DNA of 64,000 nucleotides from Streptomyces chartreusis NRRL 3882 (GTDB lineage Bacteria; Actinomycetota; Actinomycetes; Streptomycetales; Streptomycetaceae), in contig NZ_LT963352.1 of assembly GCF_900236475.1 (NCBI RefSeq), positions 3,100,001 through 3,164,000 of the forward strand, read 5' to 3'. A program made the translations under genes and the position numbers. This document shows, piece by piece, positions 9,066-17,714 of this stretch. The notes beneath the pieces were generated by a model. The model was not told the DNA's origin. It saw only the letters and a program-made list of their open reading frames with translations, and ran no database searches. The stretch's first letter is position 1; every line of letters begins with the position of its first letter.

Positions 9066-9815
9066 TCATTCCGAGACACCTGTTCCGATACGCGAGACGA
9101 TTTCGTCCCAGTAGCCGGGCATGGTCTCCCAGGGGTCGGTGCGGCCGCCGTGGTCCGTGTGGTCGGTGAACCAGATCGTCGCGGCGCCCTGCCAGCGGGC
9201 GATGCGCAGTGCCTCCTCCAGGTGCGGGCGGGGCACCCCGTGGACGAAGTGGCAGAAGCGCTCGGGCGGATGGTCGGTGGTCCACTCGGCCACCTGCGAC
9301 CAGCGGTAGTCGCTCCACGGGCCGGAGAAGGTGACCAGCTGGTCGGCGAGCCCGGCGTAGCCCGGGTGCGGGTGGATGCCGTGGCCGAGGACGATGTGGG
9401 CCTCGTCACGGATCACGCGGAGCGTGGCCACCGTGCGGCGTACCTCGGGCAGCCCGGCGTGGTCCGCCGGGCAGCGGTCCAGGAGGAAGCCGTCGACCTG
9501 GTACCAGTCGACGAACCGGTGGGCGTCGGAGATCAGCTCCCCGAAGTTCCGGGTGCCGTACCGGGTGTCGAGACGGCCGAGGACGCGGACACCGGCATTG
9601 CGCAGGCGGCCGGCCGCCTCCAGGCAGTGCGGGTCGGGGCGGGCGCCGGGGCCGTCGGCCACGTTGAGGACCACCCAGTGCAGAGGGGTGCCGGGGCGGG
9701 CGAGTTCGCTCCATTCGGTGGGGGCGATGAGGGGGTGCGCGTACCCGGGGACGCCGACGCCGGGGCGGAGTTCCGTGCCGGACGTGCGTGGCCGGGTGCT
9801 GGTCAGATGCGGCAT
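9066..9815 (-). CDS. Spherulin-4 family protein, probable polysaccharide hydrolase
   Basis: 249 residues with no signal peptide. The sequence runs PGYAHPLIAPTEWSEL, then WVVLNVADGPG, VRVLGRLDTRYG and VDGFLLDRCPAD, the strand-loop pattern of spherulation-specific family 4 TIM-barrel proteins. Members of this fold (Sph3, the PelA hydrolase domain, GH114/GH135-like enzymes) cut alpha-1,4-galactosaminoglycans; conserved acidic residues are present (DTRYG, DGFLLD). It overlaps the upstream epimerase gene by 13 bases and is the last gene of a four-gene minus-strand operon headed by a PelF-like glycosyltransferase. This context supports a role in making or trimming an exopolysaccharide. Catalysis itself is inferred. 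Confidence 0.75.
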   Translation of the reverse strand: MPHLTSTRPRTSGTELRPGVGVPGYAHPLIAPTEWSELARPGTPLHWVVLNVADGPGARPDPHCLEAAGRLRNAGVRVLGRLDTRYGTRNFGELISDAHRFVDWYQVDGFLLDRCPADHAGLPEVRRTVATLRVIRDEAHIVLGHGIHPHPGYAGLADQLVTFSGPWSDYRWSQVAEWTTDHPPERFCHFVHGVPRPHLEEALRIARWQGAATIWFTDHTDHGGRTDPWETMPGYWDEIVSRIGTGVSE

Positions 9816-10762
9816 GCCGCCTCCATCCAGATGTCGGCGAGGGACTCCTCCAGGCCGATGCGGGGACGCCAGCCGAGCCGGTCGCGGGCGGTGCGCACAT
9901 CGGCCTGCTGCCAGCTGCCGCAGCCGTCCGGGTACGGGTACGCGACCGGGGGCGCGTGGTCCGGGTCGGGGCGGGGGTGGCCGATGGCCGTGCGCAGGGC
10001 GCCGGGAGGGCCGTCGAGTTCGTGGAGGGCGCCGCCGTATCCGGCCACGCGGGCGAGGACCGCGGCGGCGTCACGCAGGCGGACGGCGCGGCCGGAGCCG
10101 ATGTTGATGACGCCCTGCGCGGCGGAGAGCGATGCTGCGTGGACGGCCCGGGCCACGTCCCGGACGTCGACGAAGTCGCGCTGCGCGCCGAGGCCGCCGA
10201 GTTTCAGCTCGCCGTCGCCGGACTGCATGGCGCGGCGCATGGCCTCGGCGAGCCGGCCCAGCGGGGAGCCGGCGGGGGTACCGGGCCCGGCCGGTGAGAA
10301 GACGCGCAGGACGACGGCGTCCAGGCCGGAGCCGAGGACGAGTTCGGTGGCGGCGAGCTTGCTGACGCCGTACGGGCCACCGGGCCGGGGGACGGCGTCC
10401 TCCGCCGTGGAGGAGCCGGGCTGGCTGGGGCCGTACTCGGCGCTGCACCCGATCTGCACCAGACGGGCACCGCAGCCGCTGCGGCGCAGGGCTTCGCAGA
10501 CGGTGGCCACGGCGACGGTGTTGTGGCGGGTGAGCTCGCGGGCACCGCCCCTGGTGGCGCCGGCGCAGTTGACGACGACGCCCGGGTGGACCGCGTCGAG
10601 GAAGCGGGTGAGGGCGCCGGGGCTGCCGGACGCGAGGTCGAAGCGGACGTCGGCGTCGTCGCCCCGGCCGAGGGCGGTGAGCTGCACGGCCGGGTCGGCG
10701 AGCAGGCGGTCGGCGACGAAGCGCCCGATGTAGCCGTTGGCTCCGATCAGCAGGACTCTCAT
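9803..10762 (-). CDS. NAD-dependent epimerase/dehydratase (extended SDR)
   Basis: 319 residues. The N-terminal Rossmann motif is LLIGANGYIGRFVADRLL (GxxGxxG), and VVNCAGATRGG follows. The catalytic Tyr-Lys is in PYGVSKLA, with an upstream Ser in GCSAEYG. This is the signature of nucleotide-sugar epimerases and dehydratases. Beside a Pel-like glycosyltransferase, a UDP-GlcNAc/UDP-GalNAc C4-epimerase role (as for PelX) is an attractive inference, but the sequence alone does not define the substrate. It overlaps the spherulin-4 gene and lies 120 bases after the membrane-protein gene, so it is likely cotranscribed. Confidence 0.85.
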   Translation of the reverse strand: MRVLLIGANGYIGRFVADRLLADPAVQLTALGRGDDADVRFDLASGSPGALTRFLDAVHPGVVVNCAGATRGGARELTRHNTVAVATVCEALRRSGCGARLVQIGCSAEYGPSQPGSSTAEDAVPRPGGPYGVSKLAATELVLGSGLDAVVLRVFSPAGPGTPAGSPLGRLAEAMRRAMQSGDGELKLGGLGAQRDFVDVRDVARAVHAASLSAAQGVINIGSGRAVRLRDAAAVLARVAGYGGALHELDGPPGALRTAIGHPRPDPDHAPPVAYPYPDGCGSWQQADVRTARDRLGWRPRIGLEESLADIWMEAACRI

Positions 10763-10882
10763 CGCGCGTCTCCCGGGGCGGCCGGGGCTGCTGGGCGGGT
10801 GGTCATGCGGGTTCTCCTTGAGGCGGAAGGGAGGGATGTGACGGGGGCTGCCGGTGGCGGCGGGGCCGGTGGCAGGGTCGGG

Positions 10883-12121
10883 TCACCGGGAGCCCGGCGG
10901 TGCGTGGGCCGAGGCCCTGGTCAGCTTGCGGGTGGCGTGGACCAGGAGGGCCAGGGCCGCCGTACCGCAGGCGAGGGTGGGGACGCTGCCGGCACCCCAG
11001 GTGGTGACGAGGGTCTCGACGGGGGTGGCCAGGAAGCCGCAGCCGGGGAGGCGGGAGGCGAAGACCGCGGCGAGGGCGGCCGCCTGGAGCGTGGCCGTGG
11101 CGGTGAGGACCACGGCCGGGGCGTAGGCGAAACCGTGCGTGGTGAGGAGGCGGGCCAGGAAGAGGAGGGCGCCCAGGGTGAGGGTCTCGGCGTGGGCCGC
11201 GGGCTCGTCGACGACCGCGGCGCAGAGGGTGAGCAGGGCCACAAGGGCGCCCAGGAACAGGACGAACGTGCCGAGCAGGAGCGGTCGTACGGCGGCGGCG
11301 AAGTCCTCCAGGCCGCGACTGGCCGCGAGTTTGCGGCGGGCACGCGCGGCGAAGAGGTGGGCGGTCCAGGCGGCGGGCGCGCAGGCCAGGGTAAGTGCCA
11401 GGACGGGGGTGGCGGTGAGGGGCCAGGGGCCGTCGGCCGTGCCGGTGGGCAGGCTGTCGGGGCCTCCGGTGACGGCCCCGTCGAGCAGGCCGTTGCCCAG
11501 GAGGGCGTAGGCCACGAGCCAGGTGGTCCCGGTCGTGGCCCTGCCGGGGGCTGTGCGGTCGGGTCTGCTCAGGGGGCCTCGGCGCAGGGCCGCGCCCAGG
11601 GCCAGGGTCACGGCCAGGGCGCCCGCTGCCGCGGCGAACAGGCGCGACTGGCCGTGGGTGAGGTGCACGGCGGCGACGGCGGCGGCGCACAGCGTGCCCG
11701 GCAGGAGCGTCAGCAGGGCCCAGTCGGCGCGTGCGCGTGGAGCGGTGGGCGCCGCGGGCGGGGGCGCGGACCCGTCCCGGGAGACCCGCGCGTACATCTC
11801 CTCCGCCAGGGAGAAGACGTCCCGGTGGCGGAAGCGGGCGGCGGTCCGGTCGGTGATGCCGTGCGCCTCCAGGCCCGCCGCGATCTCCAGGGGATCCACC
11901 GCGCGTTCGCAGAGTTCCCGGTGACGGTGCATCAGCGCCTTCACGGGGTCGGCGGCACCGCGACGCGGGGCGGCGGGCTTGCGATCGGCGGCGGCCTCCG
12001 GGGCGGGCGCGGGCGTGGTCGCGGGGGTCGGCTCCTGCTCCGGGCGGGCGTCCCACAGTGCCCCGGGCGCCGCCGGGCCGGTGGGGGGCTCCGGGCGGTC
12101 CAGTTCGTCCAAGTCGCTCAT
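10883..12121 (-). CDS. Polytopic membrane protein of the exopolysaccharide operon
   Basis: 412 residues from ATG 12121, which overlaps the stop of the glycosyltransferase gene as ATGA, so translation is probably coupled. A Pro/Ala-rich N-terminus is followed by a soluble helical block at about 65-115 (DPLEIAAGLEAHG, then FRHRDVFSLAEEMYARV). After that come about eight hydrophobic segments, for example LLTLLPGTLCAAAVAAV, LLLGTFVLFLGALVALL and ALLFLARLLTTHGFAYA. I do not recognise a named family. Its place between glycosyltransferase and epimerase suggests the membrane export component (the slot of PelG/PelE in Pel systems). It is shorter than PelG, which usually has about 12 segments. Confidence 0.65.
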   Translation of the reverse strand: MSDLDELDRPEPPTGPAAPGALWDARPEQEPTPATTPAPAPEAAADRKPAAPRRGAADPVKALMHRHRELCERAVDPLEIAAGLEAHGITDRTAARFRHRDVFSLAEEMYARVSRDGSAPPPAAPTAPRARADWALLTLLPGTLCAAAVAAVHLTHGQSRLFAAAAGALAVTLALGAALRRGPLSRPDRTAPGRATTGTTWLVAYALLGNGLLDGAVTGGPDSLPTGTADGPWPLTATPVLALTLACAPAAWTAHLFAARARRKLAASRGLEDFAAAVRPLLLGTFVLFLGALVALLTLCAAVVDEPAAHAETLTLGALLFLARLLTTHGFAYAPAVVLTATATLQAAALAAVFASRLPGCGFLATPVETLVTTWGAGSVPTLACGTAALALLVHATRKLTRASAHAPPGSR

Positions 12122-13869
12122 CGTGCTCCCTCCGGGGCGGGGACGGGAGTGGTGGCGCGTACGGGTCTGGCCGTCGCCCCGCCGGGGCCGCCGCGGACGA
12201 CGAGGCTTGGTGACGGGGCGGCCCAGCGGATCGGGACGTGGGCCTCGGCGGGCACCGCGAAGGGCAGTGGGGCCCCCGCTTCGTCCAGGACCACACGGCG
12301 GATCGGCGCGCGCGAGACGATCTCCAGGTAAATGCCGTGGAATGCCTGGATGTTCTGCTCGACCGTGAACAGTTCCAGGGCACGGGCGCGGGCGGCGGCA
12401 CCCAGGCGCGCACGGCGCGCGGGGTCGCGCAGCAGCGCCACGCACGCCTCGGCGAGCGCCCGCGGATTGCGCGGCGGTACGACGAGCCCGGTGCCGCCGA
12501 TGACCTCCACGACCGCGCCGACGTCCGTCGACACCGTCACGCGTCCGCAGAGCATGGCCTCGACGAGGCTGATCGGGAAGCCCTCGACGACGCTGGAGAG
12601 GACGGTCACGGCGCCCGAGGCGTAGGCGTCAGCGAGGGCCGGGAGTTCGGGCCCGCCGATCTCCTCGAAGGACACCGGGTTGTCGCCGGTGGCGTGCGGG
12701 CCGTCGGCCTCGTCGGGGAAGAGCTGGGCGGCCAGGGTCCGGCAGTGGCCGAGGTAGGCCGTGCCCTCGGAACCGGCGGGCCCTCCGACGATGCGCAGGC
12801 GGGTCTTCGGCTGCCGCTTGCGGATCTCCGCGAAGGCGTGCAGCAGCGAGACCAGGTCCTTGGCGGGCTCGACGCGTCCGACCCACACGAGCGTGTCCGG
12901 GTCGGCGCACTCGGGGGACTCGCCGACCTCGGCGAAGGGCCGGGCGTCCATGCCGGGGTAGACCGTGCGGAGCTTCCCGCGGTCGGCGCCGCACCGCTCC
13001 TGCCAGCGGCGGGCGTGCGTGTTGCCGGCCGTGACGACCTCGGCCCGGGCGTAGGCCTCGGCCGCGAGCCTGCCGTGGAAGGCCGCCAGCAGCGACCGTA
13101 CGGCGGGTGGGGCGTCCGGAGCGGTGAGGTAGTGGGTGCGCAGGCGCACGCCGTACTCGGTGACCAGCAGGGGGACGCCGGTGAAGTGGCGGGCGAGCAG
13201 GCCCGGCAGGGCGGCCGGGCCGCCGGACGCGGCGTGGCAGAGGTCGACCGCGCCGAGGCCGTCGTCCTCGTACCAGTCGAGGGAGAGGGGGCGCAGGGCG
13301 CGTTCCAGGTGTGCGGCCACGGCGAGCAGATCCTGTACGCGCGCCTCACGCGCCGCGCGGTGGGCGCCGGGCGCACGACAGGCGCGTTCCAGTGTGCGTA
13401 CGGCGGTCTCGGAGCGGAGAGCCCCCACCAGGCCGCCCGCCTCGCGGGCGAGTTCGGCGAGCCCGTACAGAGCGTTGGCGAAACGGTCCGCCTCGGGGGT
13501 CGACACACCCTCGGAGGGCCCCTTGGCTCCCGACGTTCCCGCCAAGGACCCCGTGGCGGCGGCCGGCAGACCCCCGGACGTCCCGCTCAGCACGGCTGCC
13601 AGTTCGCCGAAGCACTCGGTGAACCGCCGGCGCGCGCGGCGGCCCAGGGCCACGTCGTCGTCCTCGGCTGTCCACATGGGCGCGGTGCGCACCCTGCGGA
13701 CGTTCGGCGGCAGCGGGATCCAGCCCTCGTCCTCCTGGTGTTGGCTGCGGCTGAGCGCGTAGACGTCGAACTCGTGCTGTGCGAGCCCGCGCACCAACCG
13801 GTCGCACCAGAGCCTGGCGTCACCGCTCACGTACGGATAGCCACCCTCCGTAAGCAGTCCGATGCGCAC
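12118..13869 (-). CDS. GT4 glycosyltransferase with DUF3492 (PelF-like)
   Basis: 583 residues from GTG 13869. The N-terminus, GLLTEGGYPYVSGDARLW, is the hallmark opening of DUF3492/PelF proteins. The C-terminal half is a GT-B donor domain: VGRVEPAKDLVSLLHAFAEI, GGPELPALADAYASG, then the EX7E element in EGFPISLVEAM, and VVPPRNPRAL. Known PelF uses UDP-activated amino sugars to build the cationic Pel polysaccharide in the cytosol. The protein is longer than typical PelF because of an Ala-rich insert at about 95-130. It heads the minus-strand operon 13869-9066 with a coupled membrane protein, an epimerase and a spherulin-4 hydrolase. Confidence 0.85.
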   Translation of the reverse strand: MRIGLLTEGGYPYVSGDARLWCDRLVRGLAQHEFDVYALSRSQHQEDEGWIPLPPNVRRVRTAPMWTAEDDDVALGRRARRRFTECFGELAAVLSGTSGGLPAAATGSLAGTSGAKGPSEGVSTPEADRFANALYGLAELAREAGGLVGALRSETAVRTLERACRAPGAHRAAREARVQDLLAVAAHLERALRPLSLDWYEDDGLGAVDLCHAASGGPAALPGLLARHFTGVPLLVTEYGVRLRTHYLTAPDAPPAVRSLLAAFHGRLAAEAYARAEVVTAGNTHARRWQERCGADRGKLRTVYPGMDARPFAEVGESPECADPDTLVWVGRVEPAKDLVSLLHAFAEIRKRQPKTRLRIVGGPAGSEGTAYLGHCRTLAAQLFPDEADGPHATGDNPVSFEEIGGPELPALADAYASGAVTVLSSVVEGFPISLVEAMLCGRVTVSTDVGAVVEVIGGTGLVVPPRNPRALAEACVALLRDPARRARLGAAARARALELFTVEQNIQAFHGIYLEIVSRAPIRRVVLDEAGAPLPFAVPAEAHVPIRWAAPSPSLVVRGGPGGATARPVRATTPVPAPEGAR

Positions 13870-13896
13870 GAGTGCACCCCCGATCTCCCGTATCAG

Positions 13897-13919
13897 GAGC
13901 CGCCGTTGTCCGGCGGCTC
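13897..13919. terminator. Short hairpin in the intergenic region
   Basis: A 9-bp stem (GAGCCGCCG with CGGCGGCTC) and a 5-nt loop, just upstream of the glycosyltransferase start. It may be part of a double terminator for the ABC-transporter operon or structure in the 5' leader of the polysaccharide operon. Confidence 0.4.
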
Positions 13920-13948
13920 GCAGCGGGACGAACGTATGCGGACAAGGC

Positions 13949-13982
13949 GGTGGCGCGACGGACGGTTGTCCGTCGCGCCACC
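13949..13982 (-). terminator. Strong hairpin terminator of the peptide ABC operon
   Basis: A perfect 15-bp stem (GGTGGCGCGACGGAC with its complement) closes a GGTT tetraloop. It lies 77 bases beyond the stop of the ATPase gene in the direction of transcription. It is one of the strongest hairpins in the window and separates the transporter operon from the polysaccharide operon. Confidence 0.75.
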
Positions 13983-14058
13983 AAAAGGGGTGAACGGTCG
14001 TAACTTTCCCGTGCGGATCGCGTTCTGTCGCGCTAGGAGATCAACCGGACACGGATCG

Positions 14059-15651
14059 TCATGCCGCGGCCAACTCCCGTCGCTCCGCCCGGCGTCGCGC
14101 GGCGGCGTCCGGGTCGAGCGCCGGTACGGCGGCGAGCAGCTGCCTGGTGTACGGGTCCCGGGGCGACCCGTACACCTGGTCGACGGGTCCTTCCTCGACG
14201 ATCCCGCCCTGCCGCATCACCGCGACCCGGTCGCTGACCTGGCGCACGACGGCCAGGTCGTGCGCGACGAAGACCAGCGCGAGGCCGAGTTCGCGTTGCA
14301 GCTCCCCGAGCAGGGCGACCACGTGCGCCTGGGTGGTGACGTCGAGGGCCGACACCGGCTCGTCGCAGACGATGACGCGCGGGTCGGCCGCGAGCGCCCG
14401 GGCGATACCGACGCGTTGGCGCTGCCCTCCGCTGAACTCGTGCGGGTAGCGGTCGTAGTGGGCTCCTTCGAGCCCGACGCGCTCCAGCAGTTCCGCCACG
14501 CGCTCCCGGATGCGCCCCTCATCCCGCTCACCCCGCGCGCGCAACGGGTCGGCGATGGACTCGCCCACGCTGCGGCGGGGGTTGAGGGAGGAGACGGGGT
14601 CCTGGAAGACCATCTGCACGGCCGGGTTCACGCCCGTGTGCGGGCGGCCTTCGTACCGGACCTCCCCCGCCGTCGGCTCCAGCAGCCCGACGAGCATGCG
14701 CCCCAGGGTCGTCTTGCCGCTGCCGCTCTCGCCGACGATGCCGAGGGTCTCGCCGCGGTGCAGGGTCAGCGACACGTCGCGCACGGCCGTGAACGCCCGC
14801 TTGCCCCGCCCGAACTCGCGCCTCAGGCCGGTCGCCTCCAGGACGACCTCCTCCGGGGCAGTCGAGCCGGCCCTCGGCGCGTCCAGCCGCGGGACCGCGG
14901 CCAGCAGCTCCCGGGTGTACGGCTGGGCCGGCGCACCCAGCACCCCGGACACCGGGCCGTGCTCGACCTCGCGCCCGTGCCGCATCACCAGCACCTCGTC
15001 GACGCTCTCGGCGGCGACCCCCACGTCGTGCGTGACGAGCAGCAGGCCCATGCCCGTCTCCTCACGCAGCGTGTGCAGCAGGTCGAGGACCTGGGCCTGG
15101 ACGGTCACGTCGAGGGCGGTCGTCGGCTCGTCGGCGATCAGCAGACGGGGCTCGCAGGCCAGCGCCATGGCGATCAGGGCGCGCTGGCGCATGCCGCCGC
15201 TGAACTCGTGCGGCCGGGAACGCGACCGCCGGGCCGCGTCCGCGATGCCCACCCGGTCGAGGACGTCGACCGCACGCGCGCGTGCCGCCCGCCGGGACAC
15301 TCGCGCGTGGACGCGGTACACCTCGGCGATCTGGTCACCGATCGCGTAGTACGGATCGAGGGAGGACAGCGGATCCTGGAACACCATCGCGGCCTGGCCG
15401 CCGCGAAGCCGCCGCAGTTCCTCGTCGGAGGCCCGCTGTACGTCGGTGCCGGCCACCCGGACCGATCCCCCGACCCGCGCTCCCGTGCCGTGGTGCAGGC
15501 CGAGCAGGGCGGACGCCACGGTCGACTTGCCGGAGCCGGACTCGCCGACGAGGGCCAGGGCGGCGCCCTGTTCCAGCCGGAAGGAGAGGCTGTCGACGGC
15601 ACGCAGCTCGCCGAAGTCCACGGAGAGGCCGGTCACTTCGACCAGGCTCAT
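14059..15651 (-). CDS. Peptide ABC transporter ATPase, fused OppD-OppF type (GsiA-like architecture)
   Basis: 530 residues carrying two complete ABC cassettes. Cassette 1: Walker A GESGSGKST, Q-loop MVFQDPLSSLDP, signature FSGGMRQRA, Walker B LLIADEPTTALDV. Cassette 2: GESGSGKTT, MVFQDPVSSLNP, FSGGQRQRV, VIVCDEPVSALDV. The DPYTRQLLAAVPALDP tail after cassette 2 is typical of oligopeptide/dipeptide ATPases. Fusing the two ATPases in one chain is the architecture of GsiA of glutathione importers and several dipeptide systems. ATG 15651 overlaps the stop of the permease gene (ATGA), giving translational coupling. It is the last gene of the operon 19430-14059. Confidence 0.93.
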   Translation of the reverse strand: MSLVEVTGLSVDFGELRAVDSLSFRLEQGAALALVGESGSGKSTVASALLGLHHGTGARVGGSVRVAGTDVQRASDEELRRLRGGQAAMVFQDPLSSLDPYYAIGDQIAEVYRVHARVSRRAARARAVDVLDRVGIADAARRSRSRPHEFSGGMRQRALIAMALACEPRLLIADEPTTALDVTVQAQVLDLLHTLREETGMGLLLVTHDVGVAAESVDEVLVMRHGREVEHGPVSGVLGAPAQPYTRELLAAVPRLDAPRAGSTAPEEVVLEATGLRREFGRGKRAFTAVRDVSLTLHRGETLGIVGESGSGKTTLGRMLVGLLEPTAGEVRYEGRPHTGVNPAVQMVFQDPVSSLNPRRSVGESIADPLRARGERDEGRIRERVAELLERVGLEGAHYDRYPHEFSGGQRQRVGIARALAADPRVIVCDEPVSALDVTTQAHVVALLGELQRELGLALVFVAHDLAVVRQVSDRVAVMRQGGIVEEGPVDQVYGSPRDPYTRQLLAAVPALDPDAAARRRAERRELAAA

Positions 15652-16655
15652 GTCAGCACCACCCGTCGGTCGGCCACCGCGTACAGCACGTCCGCGACGG
15701 CGTTGGCGAGGACCACGAAGAAGCCGATGACCAGGACCATGCCGACCACGACCGGCAGGTCGACCACGTTGACGGCATGCACGAGTTCCTGTCCGATGCC
15801 GGGCAGGCCGAACAGCGTCTCGGTGAGCACCGCGCCGCCGATCGCCGAGCCGACGTTGTTGGCGTTCAGCGCGATGACCGGCGCGAACGCCCCACGCAGC
15901 GCGTGCCGCCCGACGATGGACCGCTCGCCGACGCCGTACGCACGGAAGGTGCGGATGTGGTCCTCGGCCAGCGTCTCCAGCATCGACGCCCGGGTCAGCC
16001 GGGCGAACGCGGCGGCCTCGATGAGGGCCAGCGACAGCCAGGGCAGCAGCAGGTTCCACGCCCACTGTTCGGGGTCGTCGGTGAGGGCGACGTACTGCGG
16101 GAAGGGCAGCAGCCGCAGCTCCCCGCAGACGACGATCATCAGGACCAGACCGATCACGAAGACCGGGGTGGCCGTGCCGGCGAGGGTGACGCCGGTCAGC
16201 ACCCGCTCGGAGAACCGCCCGCGCCGCCAGGCGGAGAGCACGCCGGTCCCGACGCCGAGGAGCAGCCAGAGCACCATCGCGCCCGACACCAGGGACAGAC
16301 TGGCCGGGAGCTTCGCCAAGATCAGCTGCGTGACCTGCTGGTCGCTCTGGTACGACAGGCCGAGGCAGGGCGCGGAGCAGTGCTGCACGGACGTACCCGT
16401 CGAGTAGTCCTGGCCGGCGACGAGGCCCTGGAGGAAGTGCCAGTACCGCAGGAACAGCGGGTCGTCGAGGTTCAGTTGCCGGGCGACCTGGTGCACCTGT
16501 TCCGGTGAGCAGCGCGGGCCGCAGGTGATCTGGGCGACGTTCCCGGGTGTCACGTAGAAGACGACGTAGACGATCACCGAGATGGCGAGCAGGGTGACAA
16601 CGGCGCCGACGGCCCGGCGCAGTACGAACGCGGTGAGGCCGCCCCGCCCGCTCAT
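15648..16655 (-). CDS. Peptide ABC transporter permease (OppB/DppB/GsiC type)
   Basis: 335 residues with an N-terminal membrane segment (AVVTLLAISVIVYVVFYVTPG). The usual large extracytoplasmic loop follows, containing cysteines (CGPRCSPEQV; QHCSAPCLG), then five further membrane segments. The permease EAA-like region is FRAYGVGERSIVGRHALRGA, which contacts the ATPase. ATG 16655 overlaps the stop of the second permease gene and the gene's own stop overlaps the ATPase start, so all three genes are coupled. The paired cysteines in the loop are worth noting given the Cys-rich leader upstream of this operon. Confidence 0.92.
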   Translation of the reverse strand: MSGRGGLTAFVLRRAVGAVVTLLAISVIVYVVFYVTPGNVAQITCGPRCSPEQVHQVARQLNLDDPLFLRYWHFLQGLVAGQDYSTGTSVQHCSAPCLGLSYQSDQQVTQLILAKLPASLSLVSGAMVLWLLLGVGTGVLSAWRRGRFSERVLTGVTLAGTATPVFVIGLVLMIVVCGELRLLPFPQYVALTDDPEQWAWNLLLPWLSLALIEAAAFARLTRASMLETLAEDHIRTFRAYGVGERSIVGRHALRGAFAPVIALNANNVGSAIGGAVLTETLFGLPGIGQELVHAVNVVDLPVVVGMVLVIGFFVVLANAVADVLYAVADRRVVLT

Positions 16656-17692
16656 GCCGCACCTCCCCGTGCCGTCCTCGACTCCCGCCCGGGCCGCTCG
16701 TCCGGCCGCGATTCCCGCTTCCGCCCCGTCCCGATCCGCAGCCGTGAGGACACGCGCGGGTCGAGCGCGGTGCGGATGCCGTCGCCGAGGACGGTGAGCG
16801 CCAGCACGGTGACGAACAGCGCGCCCGCGGGCAGCAGCAGATACTGCGGGGCGGCCTGGTACCAGACGTCGGCGGCGGTGAGCATCTGGCCCCAGGAGGG
16901 CGTCGGCGGCTTCACTCCGACGCCGAGGAAGGACAGTGCGGCCTCGACGGTGATGTTCGTCGGGACGAGCAGCGCGGCGTAGGTGATGACGGGCGCGGCG
17001 ATTGCGGGCAGCAGCTCGCGGCGGGCGATGCTCCAGGTGCCCCAGCCGCTGAGCCGGGCGGCGGAAACGTGGTCGAGTTCCTTGAGGGTGAGCGTCTGCG
17101 CGCGCACGATCCGGGCGATGTTGCCCCAGCCGATCAGGCCGACGACGAGCGCGACCAGTACGGGCCGCGGAAAGCTCGACGGCACGATCGCGAGCAGCGC
17201 CAACGACATGATCATGAGCGGCATGGCCACGATGATGTCCGTGAACCGGCTCAACAGTTGATCAAGCCAGCGCTTCCCGAGTGCGGCGGCGACACCCAGG
17301 GTGACCCCGATGGTGACCTGCACGACGGTCGCCGCCAGCGCGACGCCCAGCGACACGCGCGCGCCGTACGTCAGTCGTGCGAACAGGTCGCGCCCGGTCT
17401 GCGGTTCGACGCCGAGCCAGTGTTCGCCGCTGATGCCGCCGAGCGGCCCGACGGGCACGCCCCCACGCGCGGAGTCCACCAGGGAGGGGTGGTAGGTGGT
17501 CGGGTCCTGGCCCTCGACGGCCGTGAGGAGCGGCGCGGCGAGCGCCACCAGGACGAGCAGCGCGACGACGGCCGCCGCGGCGAGGGCGGCACGCTGCGCA
17601 CGCAGCCGCCGCCAGAACTGACGGGCCCCCGAGACCGCCGGGACGAACGCCTCCGTCCCGGCGGCCCGCGAGGCCAACAGGGTCTCACTCAT
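16652..17692 (-). CDS. Peptide ABC transporter permease (OppC/DppC/GsiD type)
   Basis: 346 residues. A cytoplasmic N-terminus with RQFWRRLRAQRAALAAA leads into the first membrane segment, the OppC_N pattern. The DPTTYHPSL and GVEPQTGRDLFARLTYG stretches are typical of OppC-type permeases, and the coupling loop is VSAARLSGWGTWSIARRELLP. It pairs with the OppB-type permease to form the channel. It lies 22 bases downstream of the binding-protein gene and overlaps the next permease gene by four bases. Confidence 0.92.
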   Translation of the reverse strand: MSETLLASRAAGTEAFVPAVSGARQFWRRLRAQRAALAAAAVVALLVLVALAAPLLTAVEGQDPTTYHPSLVDSARGGVPVGPLGGISGEHWLGVEPQTGRDLFARLTYGARVSLGVALAATVVQVTIGVTLGVAAALGKRWLDQLLSRFTDIIVAMPLMIMSLALLAIVPSSFPRPVLVALVVGLIGWGNIARIVRAQTLTLKELDHVSAARLSGWGTWSIARRELLPAIAAPVITYAALLVPTNITVEAALSFLGVGVKPPTPSWGQMLTAADVWYQAAPQYLLLPAGALFVTVLALTVLGDGIRTALDPRVSSRLRIGTGRKRESRPDERPGRESRTARGGAA

Positions 17693-17714
17693 GATTGCTT
17701 GACCGGCCCATTGA

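Noticed and set aside
6231..10733. A 1,500-codon plus-strand open frame
   Set aside because: It runs over the second peptidase in a wrong frame and antisense to moeZ and the polysaccharide operon; composition is Gly/Arg/Asp-rich without motifs.
12238..16407. A 1,389-codon plus-strand open frame
   Set aside because: It is antisense to the glycosyltransferase and ABC transporter genes, whose own frames carry complete motifs.
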